Under the pieces are notes generated by a model. The model was not told the DNA's origin. It made no database searches and was given only the letters and a program-made list of their open reading frames with translations. Shown here one piece after another: positions 37,972 to 47,603 of a stretch of DNA of 64,000 nucleotides. The number at the start of each line of letters is the position of its first letter. The stretch's first letter is position 1. Where the stretch lies: NCBI RefSeq assembly GCF_021729135.1, contig NZ_JAJTWW010000019.1, positions 21,768 to 85,767 of the forward strand. Direction: 5' to 3'. The translations under genes and the position numbers were made by a program. The stretch is from Brevibacterium daeguense. Its GTDB lineage: Bacteria; Actinomycetota; Actinomycetes; Actinomycetales; Brevibacteriaceae.

Positions 37972-38463
37972 TCAGGCCTCCGGGCCGGGCGGCGGCTGTC
38001 GGGTGAGATCCGCATGGAGATGATGGGTCATGGGCTCTCCGACCGCCGCCATCGCGAAATCCACCGAGAGCGTGTCACCGGACAGCCGGTACACCCGCTC
38101 GGTGGACGTCACGTGCTTGGCGGTCGCGGAGTTCATCACCCGCGAGGACAGCCGGAGCTCGAATCCGTCCGCTGCCCGGCTGAGCGTGCCCTCCGCCAGC
38201 TCGGTCTGGCCGGTCGGCAGGGCGAGCACGAACTCTGCACGGTCCGCCTCGGGGACCCGCAGGTAGCCGGTCTCCGTGTGCATCGGCTGCCCAGCGGGTG
38301 ACCAGGTGCGCTGCAGGTAGTGCAGGAAGGGCTTGCCGACGTCGGTGAAGGTCAGCTCCTCGGTATAGGAGAACGGCTCGATCGTGGGATATTCGCCGCG
38401 GCCTGGGCCGCGCCAGACGCCGATGATGGCAGCGGCCGGAGCGAGATTCGGGTGAGTGCTCAT
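37972..38463 (-). CDS. Nitrobindin-family heme protein
   Basis: A 163-residue ten-stranded beta-barrel of the nitrobindin/THAP4 family. The signature GVWRGPGRGEYPTIEPFSYTEE is complete, and a C-terminal THHLHADL segment carries the His that ligates heme iron. Bacterial nitrobindins isomerise peroxynitrite to nitrate. No clear ribosome site is seen; TACCAT lies five bases before the ATG on the minus strand. It is convergent with phoH2, ten bases away. Confidence 0.85.
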   Translation of the reverse strand: MSTHPNLAPAAAIIGVWRGPGRGEYPTIEPFSYTEELTFTDVGKPFLHYLQRTWSPAGQPMHTETGYLRVPEADRAEFVLALPTGQTELAEGTLSRAADGFELRLSSRVMNSATAKHVTSTERVYRLSGDTLSVDFAMAAVGEPMTHHLHADLTRQPPPGPEA

Positions 38464-38514
38464 GCTCCATGGTAGGCATCGTCCTCGCGCATCGCAGGCG
38501 CGAGCTCAGATCGG

Positions 38515-39096
38515 TCAGCGGCGCACTCGATACCGGAGGTGCAGCACCCGACTGCCCTGGATCACCGCGTCGGGATCCTCCAGCAGGTGCTGCGCGTCGA
38601 CCGACCCGAAGTAGCGCTTGCCGGACCCGAACACGACGGGGACGATGTCCATCCGCACCTCGTCGATCAGGCCCGCGGCAAGCACCTGGCCACCGACCTC
38701 GCCGGCGGCGACCTCGACCAGGCGGTCGCCCGCGAGCGCCTGCGCCCGGACCACGGCTGCCTCTACGCCGTCGACGAAGTGGAACGGCGCCTCGGGATGC
38801 CAGCCCTCAGGCCTGCCCCGGTGAGTCACGACGATGACGTGGTCGACCCCGCCCGGAGGCTTCCCTTCCCAGCCGTCCGCGATGTCGAAGACGTGGCGCC
38901 CCACGATCGTCGCCCCGATCCGGTCCCAGTACGGCCGGGTGTAGTCGTAGGACGCCTGCGACACCTTCAGCACGCCGCTCTCGTCCAACGGGACGTCCCC
39001 GCTGAGCAGCCAGTCGAACAGCGGTCCGGGCTGGTCGCCCTCGTCCGCGATGAAGCCGTCGAGCGATACCGAGGCGTACATGACTGCTCTGCCCAC
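38515..39096 (-). CDS. Dihydrofolate reductase-like (RibD C-terminal) protein
   Basis: A 193-residue protein with the DHFR/RibD-C fold. It starts MYASVSLDGFIAD, contains GATIVGRHVFDIADGW and AAGEVGGQVLAAGLIDEVRMDIVPVVFGSGKRYF, and ends in a strand-rich tail. These proteins reduce unknown substrates with NADPH and are not the cellular DHFR. The GTG start has GAGGAG upstream. It is separated from nitrobindin by 51 bp in the same direction. Confidence 0.85.
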   Translation of the reverse strand: MGRAVMYASVSLDGFIADEGDQPGPLFDWLLSGDVPLDESGVLKVSQASYDYTRPYWDRIGATIVGRHVFDIADGWEGKPPGGVDHVIVVTHRGRPEGWHPEAPFHFVDGVEAAVVRAQALAGDRLVEVAAGEVGGQVLAAGLIDEVRMDIVPVVFGSGKRYFGSVDAQHLLEDPDAVIQGSRVLHLRYRVRR

Positions 39097-39227
39097 GAGG
39101 CGCTCCTCTGCTCTGGGTGCAATGAGTCCAAGGCTAGGCGAACTGGGCCGTCAGCATCGAGCCGGCGTCGATTCCGGCGAGCGACCGGCCGGTCACCGGC
39201 GCAAGCGCGTCCCGGCTCACGTGCCGC

Positions 39228-39261
39228 GACGCCCCGGCACCGAATTCGATGCCGGGGCGTC
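39228..39261. terminator. 12-bp hairpin, second of two after fumC
   Basis: GACGCCCCGGCA (39228-39239) pairs perfectly with TGCCGGGGCGTC (39250-39261), loop ten bases. Confidence 0.7.
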
Positions 39262-39311
39262 AGCGGTCGGAATTCTTCAGCCGACCGGGTGCGGCGCTGG
39301 TCTCAGCGGAC

Positions 39312-39343
39312 GCACGACCGCACCGCCGACGGTGCGGTCGTGC
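39312..39343 (-). terminator. 14-bp hairpin directly after fumC
   Basis: GCACGACCGCACCG (39312-39325) pairs perfectly with 39330-39343 around a four-base loop, 16 bases beyond the fumC stop. Confidence 0.88.
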
Positions 39344-39358
39344 AGTCGCCGACCATGG

Positions 39359-40762
39359 TCACCTGTAGTCGCCGATCATGGTCGTGACGTCGAGGGCCTT
39401 GTCGAGATCCTGCTCGGTGATCGAGCCGTTCTCGACGAAGCCGAGGGCGATCGTGGCCTCCTTGACGGTCATCTTGTTGGCCACTGCGTGCTTGGCGATC
39501 TTCGCGGCGGCCTCGTATCCGATGACCTTGTTGAGCGGGGTGACGATCGACGGCGACGCCTCGGCGAGGAAGCGGGCGCGCTCCTCGTTCGCCGTCAGTC
39601 CCCTGATCATCTTGTCGGCCATCACGCGGGAGACGTTCGTGATCAGGCGGATCGACTCGAGCAGGTTGGAGGCCATCACCGGGATGCCCACGTTGAGCTC
39701 GAATGCGCCGTTCGTGGACGACAGCGCCACGGTGGTGTCGTTGCCGATGACCTGAGCGGATGCCTGGATCGCAGCTTCGCAGATGACCGGGTTGACCTTG
39801 CCGGGCATGATCGACGAGCCGGGCTGCAGGTCGGGGATGTGGATCTCGCCCAGACCGGTGTTGGGACCGGAGCCCATCCAGCGCAGGTCATTGTTGATCT
39901 TCATGTAGCTGTAGGCGATGGTGCGCAGCTGACCGGACACCTCGACCAGGCCGTCGCGGTTGGCCTGCGCCTCGAAGTGGTTGCGGGCCTCGGTGATCGG
40001 CAGGCCGGTCTGCTCGGCGAGCAGCTCGACCACGCGGGAGGAGAAGCCCGCCGGCGTGTTGATGCCGGTGCCGACTGCGGTTCCGCCCTGCGGCACCTCC
40101 GCGACCCGCGGCAGCGCGGCGTCGATCCGCTCGATGCCGTAGCGCACCTGAGCGGCGTAGCCGCCGAACTCCTGGCCGAGCGTCACCGGGGTGGCGTCCA
40201 TGAGGTGCGTGCGGCCGGCCTTGACGATGTGCTCGAACTCGGCGGCCTTGTCCTCCAGCGCCGAGGCGAGGTGGTCCATGGCGGGCTTGAGATCGTTGAC
40301 CAGCGCCGAGGTGACCGCCACATGCACCGAGGTGGGGAACACATCGTTCGAGGACTGCGAGGCGTTCACGTGGTCGTTGGGGTGGACCTCGATGCCCGTG
40401 CCTTCGAGCGACCGGGACGCCAGCGTCGCCAGCACCTCGTTGGTGTTCATGTTCGAGGACGTCCCCGACCCGGTCTGGAACACGTCGATCGGGAAGTGCT
40501 CGTGGTGGTCCCCGCCGATGATCTCGTCGGCGGCGGCTTGGATCGCGGAGGAGCGGTCGGTGTCGAGCACTCCGAGCTCTTCGTTGGCCCGGGCGGCGGC
40601 CTTCTTCACCTGCGCCAGCGCCGCGATGTGGGCGCGCTCCAGGGTAGTGCCGGAGATCGGGAAGTTCTCCACCGCGCGCTGGGTCTGCGCCCGGTAGAGG
40701 GCCTTGGCCGGTACCCTGACCTCGCCCATCGTGTCGTGCTCGACGCGGAATTCCTCGGTCAT
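39359..40762 (-). CDS. fumC: Fumarate hydratase class II (host copy)
   Basis: Interconverts fumarate and malate in the TCA cycle. A complete 467-residue iron-independent enzyme: N-terminal [56 protein letters not shown], and the superfamily signature [10 protein letters not shown]. It is the last gene of a glpX-carbonic anhydrase-fumC cluster, matching fumC-glpX in M. tuberculosis. A second, divergent fumC lies at 51.8 kb. Confidence 0.96.
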   Translation of the reverse strand: MTEEFRVEHDTMGEVRVPAKALYRAQTQRAVENFPISGTTLERAHIAALAQVKKAAARANEELGVLDTDRSSAIQAAADEIIGGDHHEHFPIDVFQTGSGTSSNMNTNEVLATLASRSLEGTGIEVHPNDHVNASQSSNDVFPTSVHVAVTSALVNDLKPAMDHLASALEDKAAEFEHIVKAGRTHLMDATPVTLGQEFGGYAAQVRYGIERIDAALPRVAEVPQGGTAVGTGINTPAGFSSRVVELLAEQTGLPITEARNHFEAQANRDGLVEVSGQLRTIAYSYMKINNDLRWMGSGPNTGLGEIHIPDLQPGSSIMPGKVNPVICEAAIQASAQVIGNDTTVALSSTNGAFELNVGIPVMASNLLESIRLITNVSRVMADKMIRGLTANEERARFLAEASPSIVTPLNKVIGYEAAAKIAKHAVANKMTVKEATIALGFVENGSITEQDLDKALDVTTMIGDYR

Positions 40763-40848
40763 ACTGTGTCAGCTCCTTGCTGTCGGTGCGGCGCGGCCGT
40801 AGACGACCGCGAGTGCGGATGAGCGGTCGCGTGCGACCGCAGGGACTG

Positions 40849-41523
40849 TCAGCCGACGATCGGCGCGGGTGCCTCGGGCCGTCCGCCCTCGTACTCGCCG
40901 AGTTCGGCGACGACATTCACCTGGCCATCGGACAGATGATAGGTCAGGCCCAGGATGACCAGCCTGCGCTCCTCGAGCGCCCGGCTGAGGATCGCCGAGC
41001 GCTGGGGCAGCCGGTGGACGGTGTCGATGGTGTTCTGCGCGACGGTGCCGTTGACGTCGCCGCGGCCGGCGCCTCGGGCCCGGACGACCGACGGGTAGAT
41101 CCCGGACACGACGTCGGCGATGAAGCCTTCGGGCACGTCTCCGGAGCCGAACGACTCGACGGCCGCGGTGATCGCTCCGCAGCTGTCGTGGCCGAGGACG
41201 ACGAGCAGCGGTGTGCCGAGCACCTCCACGCCGTATTCGAGGGTGCCGATCGTCACCGAGTCGGTGACCTGTCCGGCGGTGCGGACGACGAACATCTCAC
41301 CGAGGCCCACATCGAAGATCATCTCGGCCGCGACGCGCGAGTCGGAGCAGCCGAACAGGGTGGCGAAAGGGGCCTGCGAACTCGCCAGCGCCCGACGGCG
41401 GGAGGAGTCCTGGTTCGGGTGCTGCGGGGTGTCGGCAACGAAGCGCCGATTGCCCTCGAACAGGCGGACGAGCGCGGATGCGGGCGTGGAGTAGGAGTTC
41501 TGGCTGGAATCAGAGGAGGCCAC
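40849..41523 (-). CDS. Beta-class carbonic anhydrase
   Basis: Zinc enzyme for CO2/bicarbonate interconversion. Zinc ligands Cys59 (CSDSR 59-63, with Asp61 and Arg63), His112 and Cys115 (GHDSCGA) are all present. The 224-residue length is normal for the type found with an N-terminal extension of about 45 residues. The ATG lies inside the 3' end of glpX (14-bp overlap), so they are cotranscribed; fumC follows after 86 bp. Confidence 0.92.
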   Translation of the reverse strand: MASSDSSQNSYSTPASALVRLFEGNRRFVADTPQHPNQDSSRRRALASSQAPFATLFGCSDSRVAAEMIFDVGLGEMFVVRTAGQVTDSVTIGTLEYGVEVLGTPLLVVLGHDSCGAITAAVESFGSGDVPEGFIADVVSGIYPSVVRARGAGRGDVNGTVAQNTIDTVHRLPQRSAILSRALEERRLVILGLTYHLSDGQVNVVAELGEYEGGRPEAPAPIVG

Positions 41524-42637
41524 GGCGTGCTGCCTCCTCTGCTGCTTCGACGTAGGAGTGGGTCTTCTCCAGCTGGTGCTCGGCGTAGACGTTGCGCACG
41601 GTGCCGGACTTCGACCGCATGACCAGCGAATGCGTGAGCACCCGCTGCCCCTCGTAACGCACTCCCTCGATGAGGTCGCCCTCGGTCACGCCGGTGGCCA
41701 CGAAGAACGTGTTGTCACCGGTGACGAGGTCGTCGGTGTTGAGCACGGTGTCGAGCTGCAGGCCGCCCTTGCGGGCATTCTCGCGCTCCTCGTCCGACTG
41801 CGGCCACAGGCGGCCCTGGATCACGCCGCCGAGGGCCTTGATCGCGCAGGCGGTGATGATTCCCTCCGGGGTGCCGCCGATTCCCATGAGCATGTCGATG
41901 CCCGTCTCCGGGCGGCAGGCGGAGATCGCGCCGGCGACATCGCCGTCGCTGATCAGACGGATGCGGGCTCCGGCCTGTCGCACCTCGTCGATGAGCTCGG
42001 CGTGACGGGGACGATCGAGGATCACCACGGTGACCGAGGACATGTCCTTGCCCTTGCCCTTGGCCTTGGCGACCCTGCGGATGTTCTCCGCCACGGGCAG
42101 GCGGAGGTCGACGGAGTCGGCGGCCTCGGGGCCGGTGACGAGCTTCTCCATATAGAAGACCGCGGAGGGGTCGTACATCGAGCCGCCCTCGCTGACGGCC
42201 ATCACGGAGATCGCGTTCGGCATGCCCTTGGCAGTCAGGCTCGTGCCGTCGATCGGATCGACCGCGACATCGCATTTGGGGCCGGCGCCGTCACCGACGG
42301 ACTCCCCGTTGTAGAGCATCGGTGCTTCGTCCTTCTCGCCCTCGCCGATGACGACGGTGCCGTCCATCCGCACGGTCGAGATGACGTTGCGCATCGCGGC
42401 GACGGCGGCGCCGTCGGCGGCGAGCTTGTCGCCGCGTCCGACCCAGGGAGCTGCGGCGATCGCGGCGGCTTCGGTGACCCGCACGAGCTCCAGGGCGAGG
42501 TTACGGTCCGGCCCGGATGAGGTCTTTCGACTCTGGGACCACTGATCGGTCACGGCCACGGGCGGGGTCTCTGCGCGACCTCCGCTGTGGTGGGCCTTCT
42601 CGGGCTGGGCGCTGGGTGGCGGGCTCGTCTCTGTCAT
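41510..42637 (-). CDS. glpX: Fructose-1,6-bisphosphatase class II
   Basis: Gluconeogenic phosphatase (GlpX type, the only FBPase in many actinomycetes, Rv1099c). The metal and substrate motifs [27 protein letters not shown] and [11 protein letters not shown] are intact. ATG 42637 begins MTETSPPPS with a 45-residue non-conserved leader before the fold; a much longer frame upstream is the shadow of the divergent DUF4245 gene. Length 375 residues. Confidence 0.95.
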   Translation of the reverse strand: MTETSPPPSAQPEKAHHSGGRAETPPVAVTDQWSQSRKTSSGPDRNLALELVRVTEAAAIAAAPWVGRGDKLAADGAAVAAMRNVISTVRMDGTVVIGEGEKDEAPMLYNGESVGDGAGPKCDVAVDPIDGTSLTAKGMPNAISVMAVSEGGSMYDPSAVFYMEKLVTGPEAADSVDLRLPVAENIRRVAKAKGKGKDMSSVTVVILDRPRHAELIDEVRQAGARIRLISDGDVAGAISACRPETGIDMLMGIGGTPEGIITACAIKALGGVIQGRLWPQSDEERENARKGGLQLDTVLNTDDLVTGDNTFFVATGVTEGDLIEGVRYEGQRVLTHSLVMRSKSGTVRNVYAEHQLEKTHSYVEAAEEAARRGLL

Positions 42638-42703
42638 GGCTTCATTGTGCCATCGTTGCTCAGCTCGCCATCGGCGGGTTTGGCGTCCGCGAAGCGAACG
42701 CGG

Positions 42704-42709
42704 GACAAT
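42704..42709 (+). promoter_or_regulatory. -10 element GACAAT of a leaderless DUF4245 transcript
   Basis: GACAAT is followed by six bases and then the GTG start at 42716. Confidence 0.45.
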
Positions 42710-42715
42710 GGCGGG

Positions 42716-43294
42716 GTGAATACGCAGCAGGAACCCCGGGTGCAGCCCGGGTCGCGAGACGAGATGCGGCAGCTTCGCACGGGAGCCAACTGGGTGAACA
42801 TGGCGATCGCCCTGGGCGCATGCCTGATCGTCGTGCTCGCCGCGCTGGCCTTCGTCCCGCGCCCGGAGACCGAGCTCACCCGCGAGATCGACTATGTCGG
42901 CGTGGCGCAGAGTGCTCAGCAGGATGCGGAGTTCCGGCTCGCGGTTCCCGAGCTTCCCGAGGGCTGGGTGAGCAACGAAGCCTCGTTCCGTCCCATGGGT
43001 TCGCCCGAGTCGGAGACCTGGTACGTGTCCTGGGTGGGTCCGGAGCGCGGGTGGGTGTCCCTCAGACAGTCCCAGGGCGATGAGAACTGGGTGAAGTCGA
43101 TGCTCGACGAGGACATGCTGCAGACCGGGGCCCGGGATATCGCGGGCGAGTCGTTCGCGACCTACGAGGACAGCGGCGCTAGGCAGGCTCTCGTCGGCGA
43201 GGTCGGCGAGACCACCCTCGTGCTCAAGGGCACAGCGCCCTGGGAGACCTTCGACCAGTTCGCGTCGCAGATTGTCGAGGACGCGAAGGGCTGA
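42716..43294 (+). CDS. DUF4245-family membrane protein (host copy)
   Basis: A 192-residue protein with a short cytoplasmic N-terminus, one TM (about 28-47), and an extracytoplasmic alpha/beta domain ([38 protein letters not shown]). DUF4245 genes sit next to fumC/glpX/xseAB across actinomycetes; the function is unknown. The GTG at 42716 is preferred because it lies at the -10-to-start spacing of a leaderless message and removes an unlikely 43-residue extension into the divergent glpX promoter. Confidence 0.82.
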   Translation: MNTQQEPRVQPGSRDEMRQLRTGANWVNMAIALGACLIVVLAALAFVPRPETELTREIDYVGVAQSAQQDAEFRLAVPELPEGWVSNEASFRPMGSPESETWYVSWVGPERGWVSLRQSQGDENWVKSMLDEDMLQTGARDIAGESFATYEDSGARQALVGEVGETTLVLKGTAPWETFDQFASQIVEDAKG

Positions 43295-43370
43295 CGGGGG
43301 CGGTCTGCTCGGTGGATGATCCTCAGGGCTGACACACCTCAGCGCTGATGCTCCTGAGACGTCCCAAGCG

Positions 43371-43601
43371 TCATTCCGGCGCGGCGTCCTCGCGCGCGGC
43401 CTTCGCCTTCTCGAGCTTGTCACGGGCACCGTCGAGCCAGTTCTGGCAGCGGTCTGCCAGCGCCTCTCCGCGCTCCCAGAGCCGCAGCGACTCCTCGAGC
43501 GGCAGATTCCCCGCTTCCAGACGGTTGACGGTGGTCACGAGCTCGGCCCGTGCCTGTTCGTAGCTCAGGGACGAGATGTCCGGCTCTGCAATGTCGCTCA
43601 C
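43371..43601 (-). CDS. xseB: Exodeoxyribonuclease VII small subunit
   Basis: A 76-residue helical subunit ([33 protein letters not shown]) that multimerises on XseA to form the processive single-strand exonuclease. The GTG start overlaps the xseA stop by four bases. Confidence 0.93.
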   Translation of the reverse strand: MSDIAEPDISSLSYEQARAELVTTVNRLEAGNLPLEESLRLWERGEALADRCQNWLDGARDKLEKAKAAREDAAPE

Positions 43602-45013
43602 TGGGGTTCTCCTGTCGTCGGCTGTGATCTGTGTGTGCTCGGTGGCCCGGATGCTGCGGCAGAGGAGGCGGGGTCCGCGGGGCCGGAGTGGGAGTCTGCC
43701 CCAGAATTCGGGGCGGCCACTCCTGGGTGCTGTGAGTCGGGGTGGATGGACGTCACCGCGGCGTCGAAGCCGCCTTCGGCGACCCGCACGGAGACAGCCT
43801 GTCCGGCTTCCACCGTGTGGGACGATCGCACTGCGGTGCCGTCGACTGTCTGCACGACTGCATAGCCGCGGGCGAGTGTATTGCGCGGCGACAGGGCGCG
43901 GACCTGCGCACGCAGATGCTCGACCGCGGCCGAGGCGTGGACCAGCGCCGCCTTTCCGGACTGCCACGACCGTGCACGCAGGGCCTCGATCTCCTGTTCC
44001 CGGCTGGTGATCATCGTCTCCGGCTGGGCCATGACCGGCCGTGACCGTACCGCCCTCAGAGCTTCGGATTCCCGGCGGAGCAGGCGTTCGAGCGCTCCGT
44101 CGAGCGCGGCCCGTGCCTGCAGCAGGTTGAACTTCTCCTCCTGAAAGTCCGGGACGATCCGCTTTGCTGCGTCCGTGGGAGTGGAGGCGCGAAGGTCGGC
44201 GACCTCGTCGAGGATGGGCCGGTCCGCCTCATGCCCGATCGCCGAGACCACCGGGGTGAGCGCCGCGCTGACGGCCCTGACGAGGGATTCGTTCGAGAAG
44301 GGCAGCAGGTCTTCGAGGCTGCCGCCGCCGCGGGCGATGACGATGACGTCGACCTCGGGATGGGCATCGAGATCCAGCAGTGCTGCCCTGACCTGCGGGA
44401 CCGCGTCCGGACCCTGGACGGCGACGCTGCGGATCTCGAATTCGACGGCCGGCCAGCGCAGACGCGCGTTGCGCACGACGTCCTTCTCCGCATCCGAATT
44501 CCGCCCGGTGATGAGTCCGACCCGCTGGGGCAGGAAGGGCAGGGGCTTCTTGAGCTCGGGATCGAACAGACCTTCGGCCGCCAGCATCCGCTTGAGCTTC
44601 TCCAGTCGTGCGAGCAGCTCGCCGAGGCCCACGGCGCGGATGTCATTGGCCCGCATCGTCAGCCGGCCGGCTTTGACCCAGAAGTCCGCCTTGACGTTGA
44701 CCACCACGCGTGCGCCTTCGCTCAAGGGCGTGTCGACCCGATCGAGGACGTTGTTCCACACCTGCACGGGCAGGGACATCTCCTCGTCGACGTCCCGCAG
44801 AGTCAGATAGCTGGCCTTGCCCCGGCGGTTGAACTCGATGACCTGGCCTTCGATCCAGACCGCGGACATCCGGTCGATGTACGCCTTGATGTTGCGGCTG
44901 AGCAGGCTCAGCGGCCACGGGTTGTCCGGCGTGGTCTCTGCCGCCGTCGCCGGGAGCACCCGGGTGGGGACAGCCCCCACCGTGCCCGGCGTGCCCGAGA
45001 TCCTCTGGGCCAC
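43598..45013 (-). CDS. xseA: Exodeoxyribonuclease VII large subunit
   Basis: A 471-residue catalytic subunit. It shows the N-terminal OB fold (VWIEGQVIEFNRRGKASYLTLRD), the catalytic core (GLITGRNSDAEKDV, VIVIARGGGSLEDLLPF, SAIGHEADRPI), the coiled-coil region, and a C-terminal segment followed by a Ser/Pro-rich tail of about 40 residues beyond the family end. It is the first gene of xseAB, divergent from ispH. Confidence 0.95.
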   Translation of the reverse strand: MAQRISGTPGTVGAVPTRVLPATAAETTPDNPWPLSLLSRNIKAYIDRMSAVWIEGQVIEFNRRGKASYLTLRDVDEEMSLPVQVWNNVLDRVDTPLSEGARVVVNVKADFWVKAGRLTMRANDIRAVGLGELLARLEKLKRMLAAEGLFDPELKKPLPFLPQRVGLITGRNSDAEKDVVRNARLRWPAVEFEIRSVAVQGPDAVPQVRAALLDLDAHPEVDVIVIARGGGSLEDLLPFSNESLVRAVSAALTPVVSAIGHEADRPILDEVADLRASTPTDAAKRIVPDFQEEKFNLLQARAALDGALERLLRRESEALRAVRSRPVMAQPETMITSREQEIEALRARSWQSGKAALVHASAAVEHLRAQVRALSPRNTLARGYAVVQTVDGTAVRSSHTVEAGQAVSVRVAEGGFDAAVTSIHPDSQHPGVAAPNSGADSHSGPADPASSAAASGPPSTHRSQPTTGEPQ

Positions 45014-45182
45014 TGCACTCCACCTACCTCTGCTCGTGTGTGTCTGCCCGGAAGTCTAGTGCCCTGCGCGGACACGGCGGCAGCAGTGATGCCCGGGGCC
45101 GGCGGGCAGCCGGACGCGCCCGGGCATCCGTTGGCATCCCGAAGCGTCCCGGGGCGCTGTGGAGCCGTTCAGGTTGCGCCCC

Positions 45183-45188
45183 TAGACT
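45183..45188 (+). promoter_or_regulatory. -10 element TAGACT of a leaderless ispH transcript
   Basis: TAGACT is followed by six bases and then the GTG start of ispH at 45195; there is no ribosome site. Confidence 0.5.
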
Positions 45189-45194
45189 GGTGGG

Positions 45195-46277
45195 GTGACT
45201 TCTACAGTGACTGTTCCCGTTCCTGCCATGCCGCGCAAGCGGAAGGCTCCCTCCGAGATCAGGTCGCCCGAAGGTGCTGAGAAGAAGGTTCTCCTGGCGG
45301 CCCCACGCGGCTACTGCGCCGGCGTCGACCGTGCGGTGATCGCCGTCGAGCGCGCGCTGGAGCACTACGGTGCGCCGGTCTACGTGCGCAAGGAGATCGT
45401 CCACAACCGGCACGTCGTCGACACGCTGTCGGAGCGCGGTGCCGTCTTCGTCGACGACACCTCCGACGTCCCGGAGGGCGAGCGGGTGGTGTTCTCCGCC
45501 CACGGCGTCTCACCAGAGGTCCACCGGGAGGCAGCCGCACGCAGCCTGTCCACCATCGACGCCACCTGCCCGCTGGTCACCAAGGTCCACCGCGAGGCGG
45601 TGCGGTTCGCCCGCGACGGCTACCACATCCTGCTCGTCGGCCACGCCGGTCACGAAGAGGTCGAGGGCACGATGGGGGAGGCGCCTGAGCACATCACCCT
45701 CGTGCAGAACCCCGACGAGGCCCGCACCGTCGAGGTCCCCCAGCCGGAGAAGCTCGTGTGGCTCTCCCAGACCACGCTGAGCGTCGACGAGACGATGGAG
45801 ACCGTCAACATCCTGCGTGAGCGGTTCCCGCACCTGCAGAGCCCGCCCAGCGACGACATCTGCTACGCCACGCAGAACCGTCAGGTCGCGGTCAAGAAGA
45901 TCGCTCCGGGCGCCGATCTCGTCCTCGTCGTCGGATCTGCCAACTCCTCGAACTCGGTGCGCCTGGTCGAGGTCGCCCTCGAGCAAGGTGCGAAGGCCGC
46001 GTACCGCGTGGACTTCGCCCGCGAGGTCGACGAGAACTGGTTCGACGGGGTCGCCACCGTCGGCGTCACGAGCGGCGCCAGCGTGCCGGACACGCTCGTC
46101 CAGGACCTGCTGCGACTGCTCGCCGACTACGGCTTCGACTCCGTCGAAGAGGTGCGCACCGCCGAAGAGGATCTGGTCTTCTCACTCCCGCGCGAGCTGC
46201 GCAAGGATCTCAAGGCCGCCGGTCAGGAGACGTCGAACAAGAAGAACGGGGCCGACCGCACGCACGACCTCGTGTGA
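45195..46277 (+). CDS. ispH: 4-Hydroxy-3-methylbut-2-enyl diphosphate reductase
   Basis: Last enzyme of the MEP isoprenoid pathway, reducing HMBPP to IPP and DMAPP with a [4Fe-4S] cluster. Cluster ligands Cys41 ([12 protein letters not shown]), Cys125 ([11 protein letters not shown]) and Cys223 ([10 protein letters not shown]) are present, as is [12 protein letters not shown] basic, low-complexity N-terminal extension of about 30 residues precedes the fold. Length 360. Confidence 0.95.
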   Translation: MTSTVTVPVPAMPRKRKAPSEIRSPEGAEKKVLLAAPRGYCAGVDRAVIAVERALEHYGAPVYVRKEIVHNRHVVDTLSERGAVFVDDTSDVPEGERVVFSAHGVSPEVHREAAARSLSTIDATCPLVTKVHREAVRFARDGYHILLVGHAGHEEVEGTMGEAPEHITLVQNPDEARTVEVPQPEKLVWLSQTTLSVDETMETVNILRERFPHLQSPPSDDICYATQNRQVAVKKIAPGADLVLVVGSANSSNSVRLVEVALEQGAKAAYRVDFAREVDENWFDGVATVGVTSGASVPDTLVQDLLRLLADYGFDSVEEVRTAEEDLVFSLPRELRKDLKAAGQETSNKKNGADRTHDLV

Positions 46278-46299
46278 TCGCTCACGGCACGTGATACTC

Positions 46300-46335
46300 C
46301 GAAGCCCGGATGAGAACTTCCTCATCCGGGCTTCG
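46300..46335. terminator. Perfect 15-bp bidirectional hairpin between ispH and marR
   Basis: CGAAGCCCGGATGAG (46300-46314) pairs with 46321-46335 around a six-base loop. Confidence 0.9.
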
Positions 46336-46349
46336 CAGTCAGCTCGACC

Positions 46350-46784
46350 TCACATGTACGGATCGGTGATGGCCCGCAGCTCCGCCAACGCTTCCCTCAG
46401 GCCGGTGTAGCGGCGCGGACCCAGGTAATCACGCCATTCGCTCTCGATCTCTGCCTCCATCTCCCGGGCGCACCGCTGCGCCGCCTGCCCGCGGGCCGCG
46501 ACGCGGATCAGCTTCGCGCGGGCGTCGGCTTCGTCCGGCACCCGGACGATGTAGCCGGAGCGCTCGAGCTGGCTCACGAGGTGCGCGGCGGTCTGCTTGG
46601 ACAGCCCGGCGGATTCGGCCAGCGTCGTCAGCCGCATTCCCGCAGGGTTGAGCCGGGCCGCCACCCGAGCCTGCGCAGGTGTGAGATCGTCGAACCCGTG
46701 CTTCGCCAGGTGCGCCAGGATCCGTGACTCCGCGTGCCTGTGCGCGACGAACATCAGAGTCGGGGTGTTCGGCTGATCCGACAC
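46350..46784 (-). CDS. MarR-family transcriptional regulator
   Basis: A 144-residue winged-helix repressor. Recognition-helix region LTTLAESAGLSKQTAAHLVSQLERSGYIVRVPDEADARAKLIRV is typical of MarR. GTG 46784 (MSDQPNTPTL) is chosen; a longer frame would run across its own promoter. It is divergent from a mycothiol-dependent enzyme gene, and a 21-bp palindrome covers both promoters, so it probably represses itself and that enzyme in response to a thiol-reactive or aromatic ligand. Confidence 0.87.
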   Translation of the reverse strand: MSDQPNTPTLMFVAHRHAESRILAHLAKHGFDDLTPAQARVAARLNPAGMRLTTLAESAGLSKQTAAHLVSQLERSGYIVRVPDEADARAKLIRVAARGQAAQRCAREMEAEIESEWRDYLGPRRYTGLREALAELRAITDPYM

Positions 46785-46839
46785 GGTCTCTCCGTTCGTC
46801 CGGAAGGCCCTGCTGCTGGGGCGTGGGGTGAGAAACCCC

Positions 46840-46868
46840 TTGACACGATAGTAAAGACTCTTGATCAT
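46840..46868 (+). promoter_or_regulatory. Promoter of the mycothiol-dependent enzyme gene
   Basis: -35 TTGACA (46840-46845), 17-bp spacer, -10 GATCAT (46863-46868). The expected start point falls inside the MarR palindrome. Confidence 0.65.
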
Positions 46869-46877
46869 TGTAGTCAA
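46848..46877 (-). promoter_or_regulatory. marR promoter, overlapping the divergent one
   Basis: On the minus strand, -35 TTGACT (46877-46872) lies inside the palindrome, with an 18-bp spacer and -10 TACTAT (46853-46848). Confidence 0.68.
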
Positions 46878-46890
46878 AGGATTTGACTAC
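46870..46890. promoter_or_regulatory. MarR operator, perfect 9-3-9 palindrome
   Basis: GTAGTCAAA (46870-46878) and TTTGACTAC (46882-46890) are exact inverted repeats around GGA. The site covers the marR -35 and the start region of the divergent transcript. Confidence 0.82.
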
Positions 46891-46918
46891 TCGCGTCACT
46901 GCCGCCCAAGGGGGAGTC

Positions 46919-47563
46919 ATGGATCGCTCGCAGACCTGGGAATGGATCGTGCAGGAGCGCCACCAGCTGGCAGGGGTTCTCGCTGATCTGAGTCCGGCGG
47001 AATGGGACACGCCTTCGCGTTGCGCGGGGTGGACCGTTCGAGACGTCGCCGCGCATGTGATCGCCTCCCCGCAGCTGTCCGCACCCGCGATGCTGCGCAC
47101 TTTTCCCTCGCTCGCTCGCTACGGCTACAACGGGATGATTCTGCGCGACGGTCAGCGGCGGGGGAGAGCGTCGACCGAGAGCATCCTCGCCGACTTCGCT
47201 CGGTGGTCAGGGGTCCGCCGTGCACCTTTCGGGCTGACGCCTGCGGAGCCGCTGGTCGACATCCTGGTCCACACGCAGGACATCCTGCGGCCGTTGGGAC
47301 GGGTCCACCGTCCGCCGGTCGCCGCTGCGATGGCGGCCGCCGACCGGGCGCGGCGCCTCGGCTTCCTGCTCGGCAGCCGGAGGACCGTCGGCATGGTCAG
47401 GATGGTCGCGACCGACGCCGACTGGGCCCGCGGGGCCGGCCCCCTGGTGCAGGCGCCGATGGAGGAGCTCCTGATGCTGTGCGCCGGCAGGCCGCCTCGG
47501 TGGGAGGCCTGCGCGGGTCCGGGTGTGGAGGCTCTGCGCGCTCGGACGCTGCAGGACCATTGA
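46919..47563 (+). CDS. Maleylpyruvate isomerase-family mycothiol-dependent protein
   Basis: A 214-residue DinB-superfamily protein with the MDMPI N-terminal domain: WEWIVQERHQLAGVLADLSPAEWDTPSRCAGWTVRDVAAHV. The conserved His of DVAAHV and later His residues (VHTQDI) are the usual metal ligands. Relatives transfer or use mycothiol; the actual substrate is unknown. ATG 46919 follows GGGGGAG. Control by the divergent MarR is strongly suggested. Confidence 0.82.
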   Translation: MDRSQTWEWIVQERHQLAGVLADLSPAEWDTPSRCAGWTVRDVAAHVIASPQLSAPAMLRTFPSLARYGYNGMILRDGQRRGRASTESILADFARWSGVRRAPFGLTPAEPLVDILVHTQDILRPLGRVHRPPVAAAMAAADRARRLGFLLGSRRTVGMVRMVATDADWARGAGPLVQAPMEELLMLCAGRPPRWEACAGPGVEALRARTLQDH

Positions 47564-47603
47564 CGGCGTGGTCCACTGCCGAGCCACTGATGCCGTGACC
47601 GCA

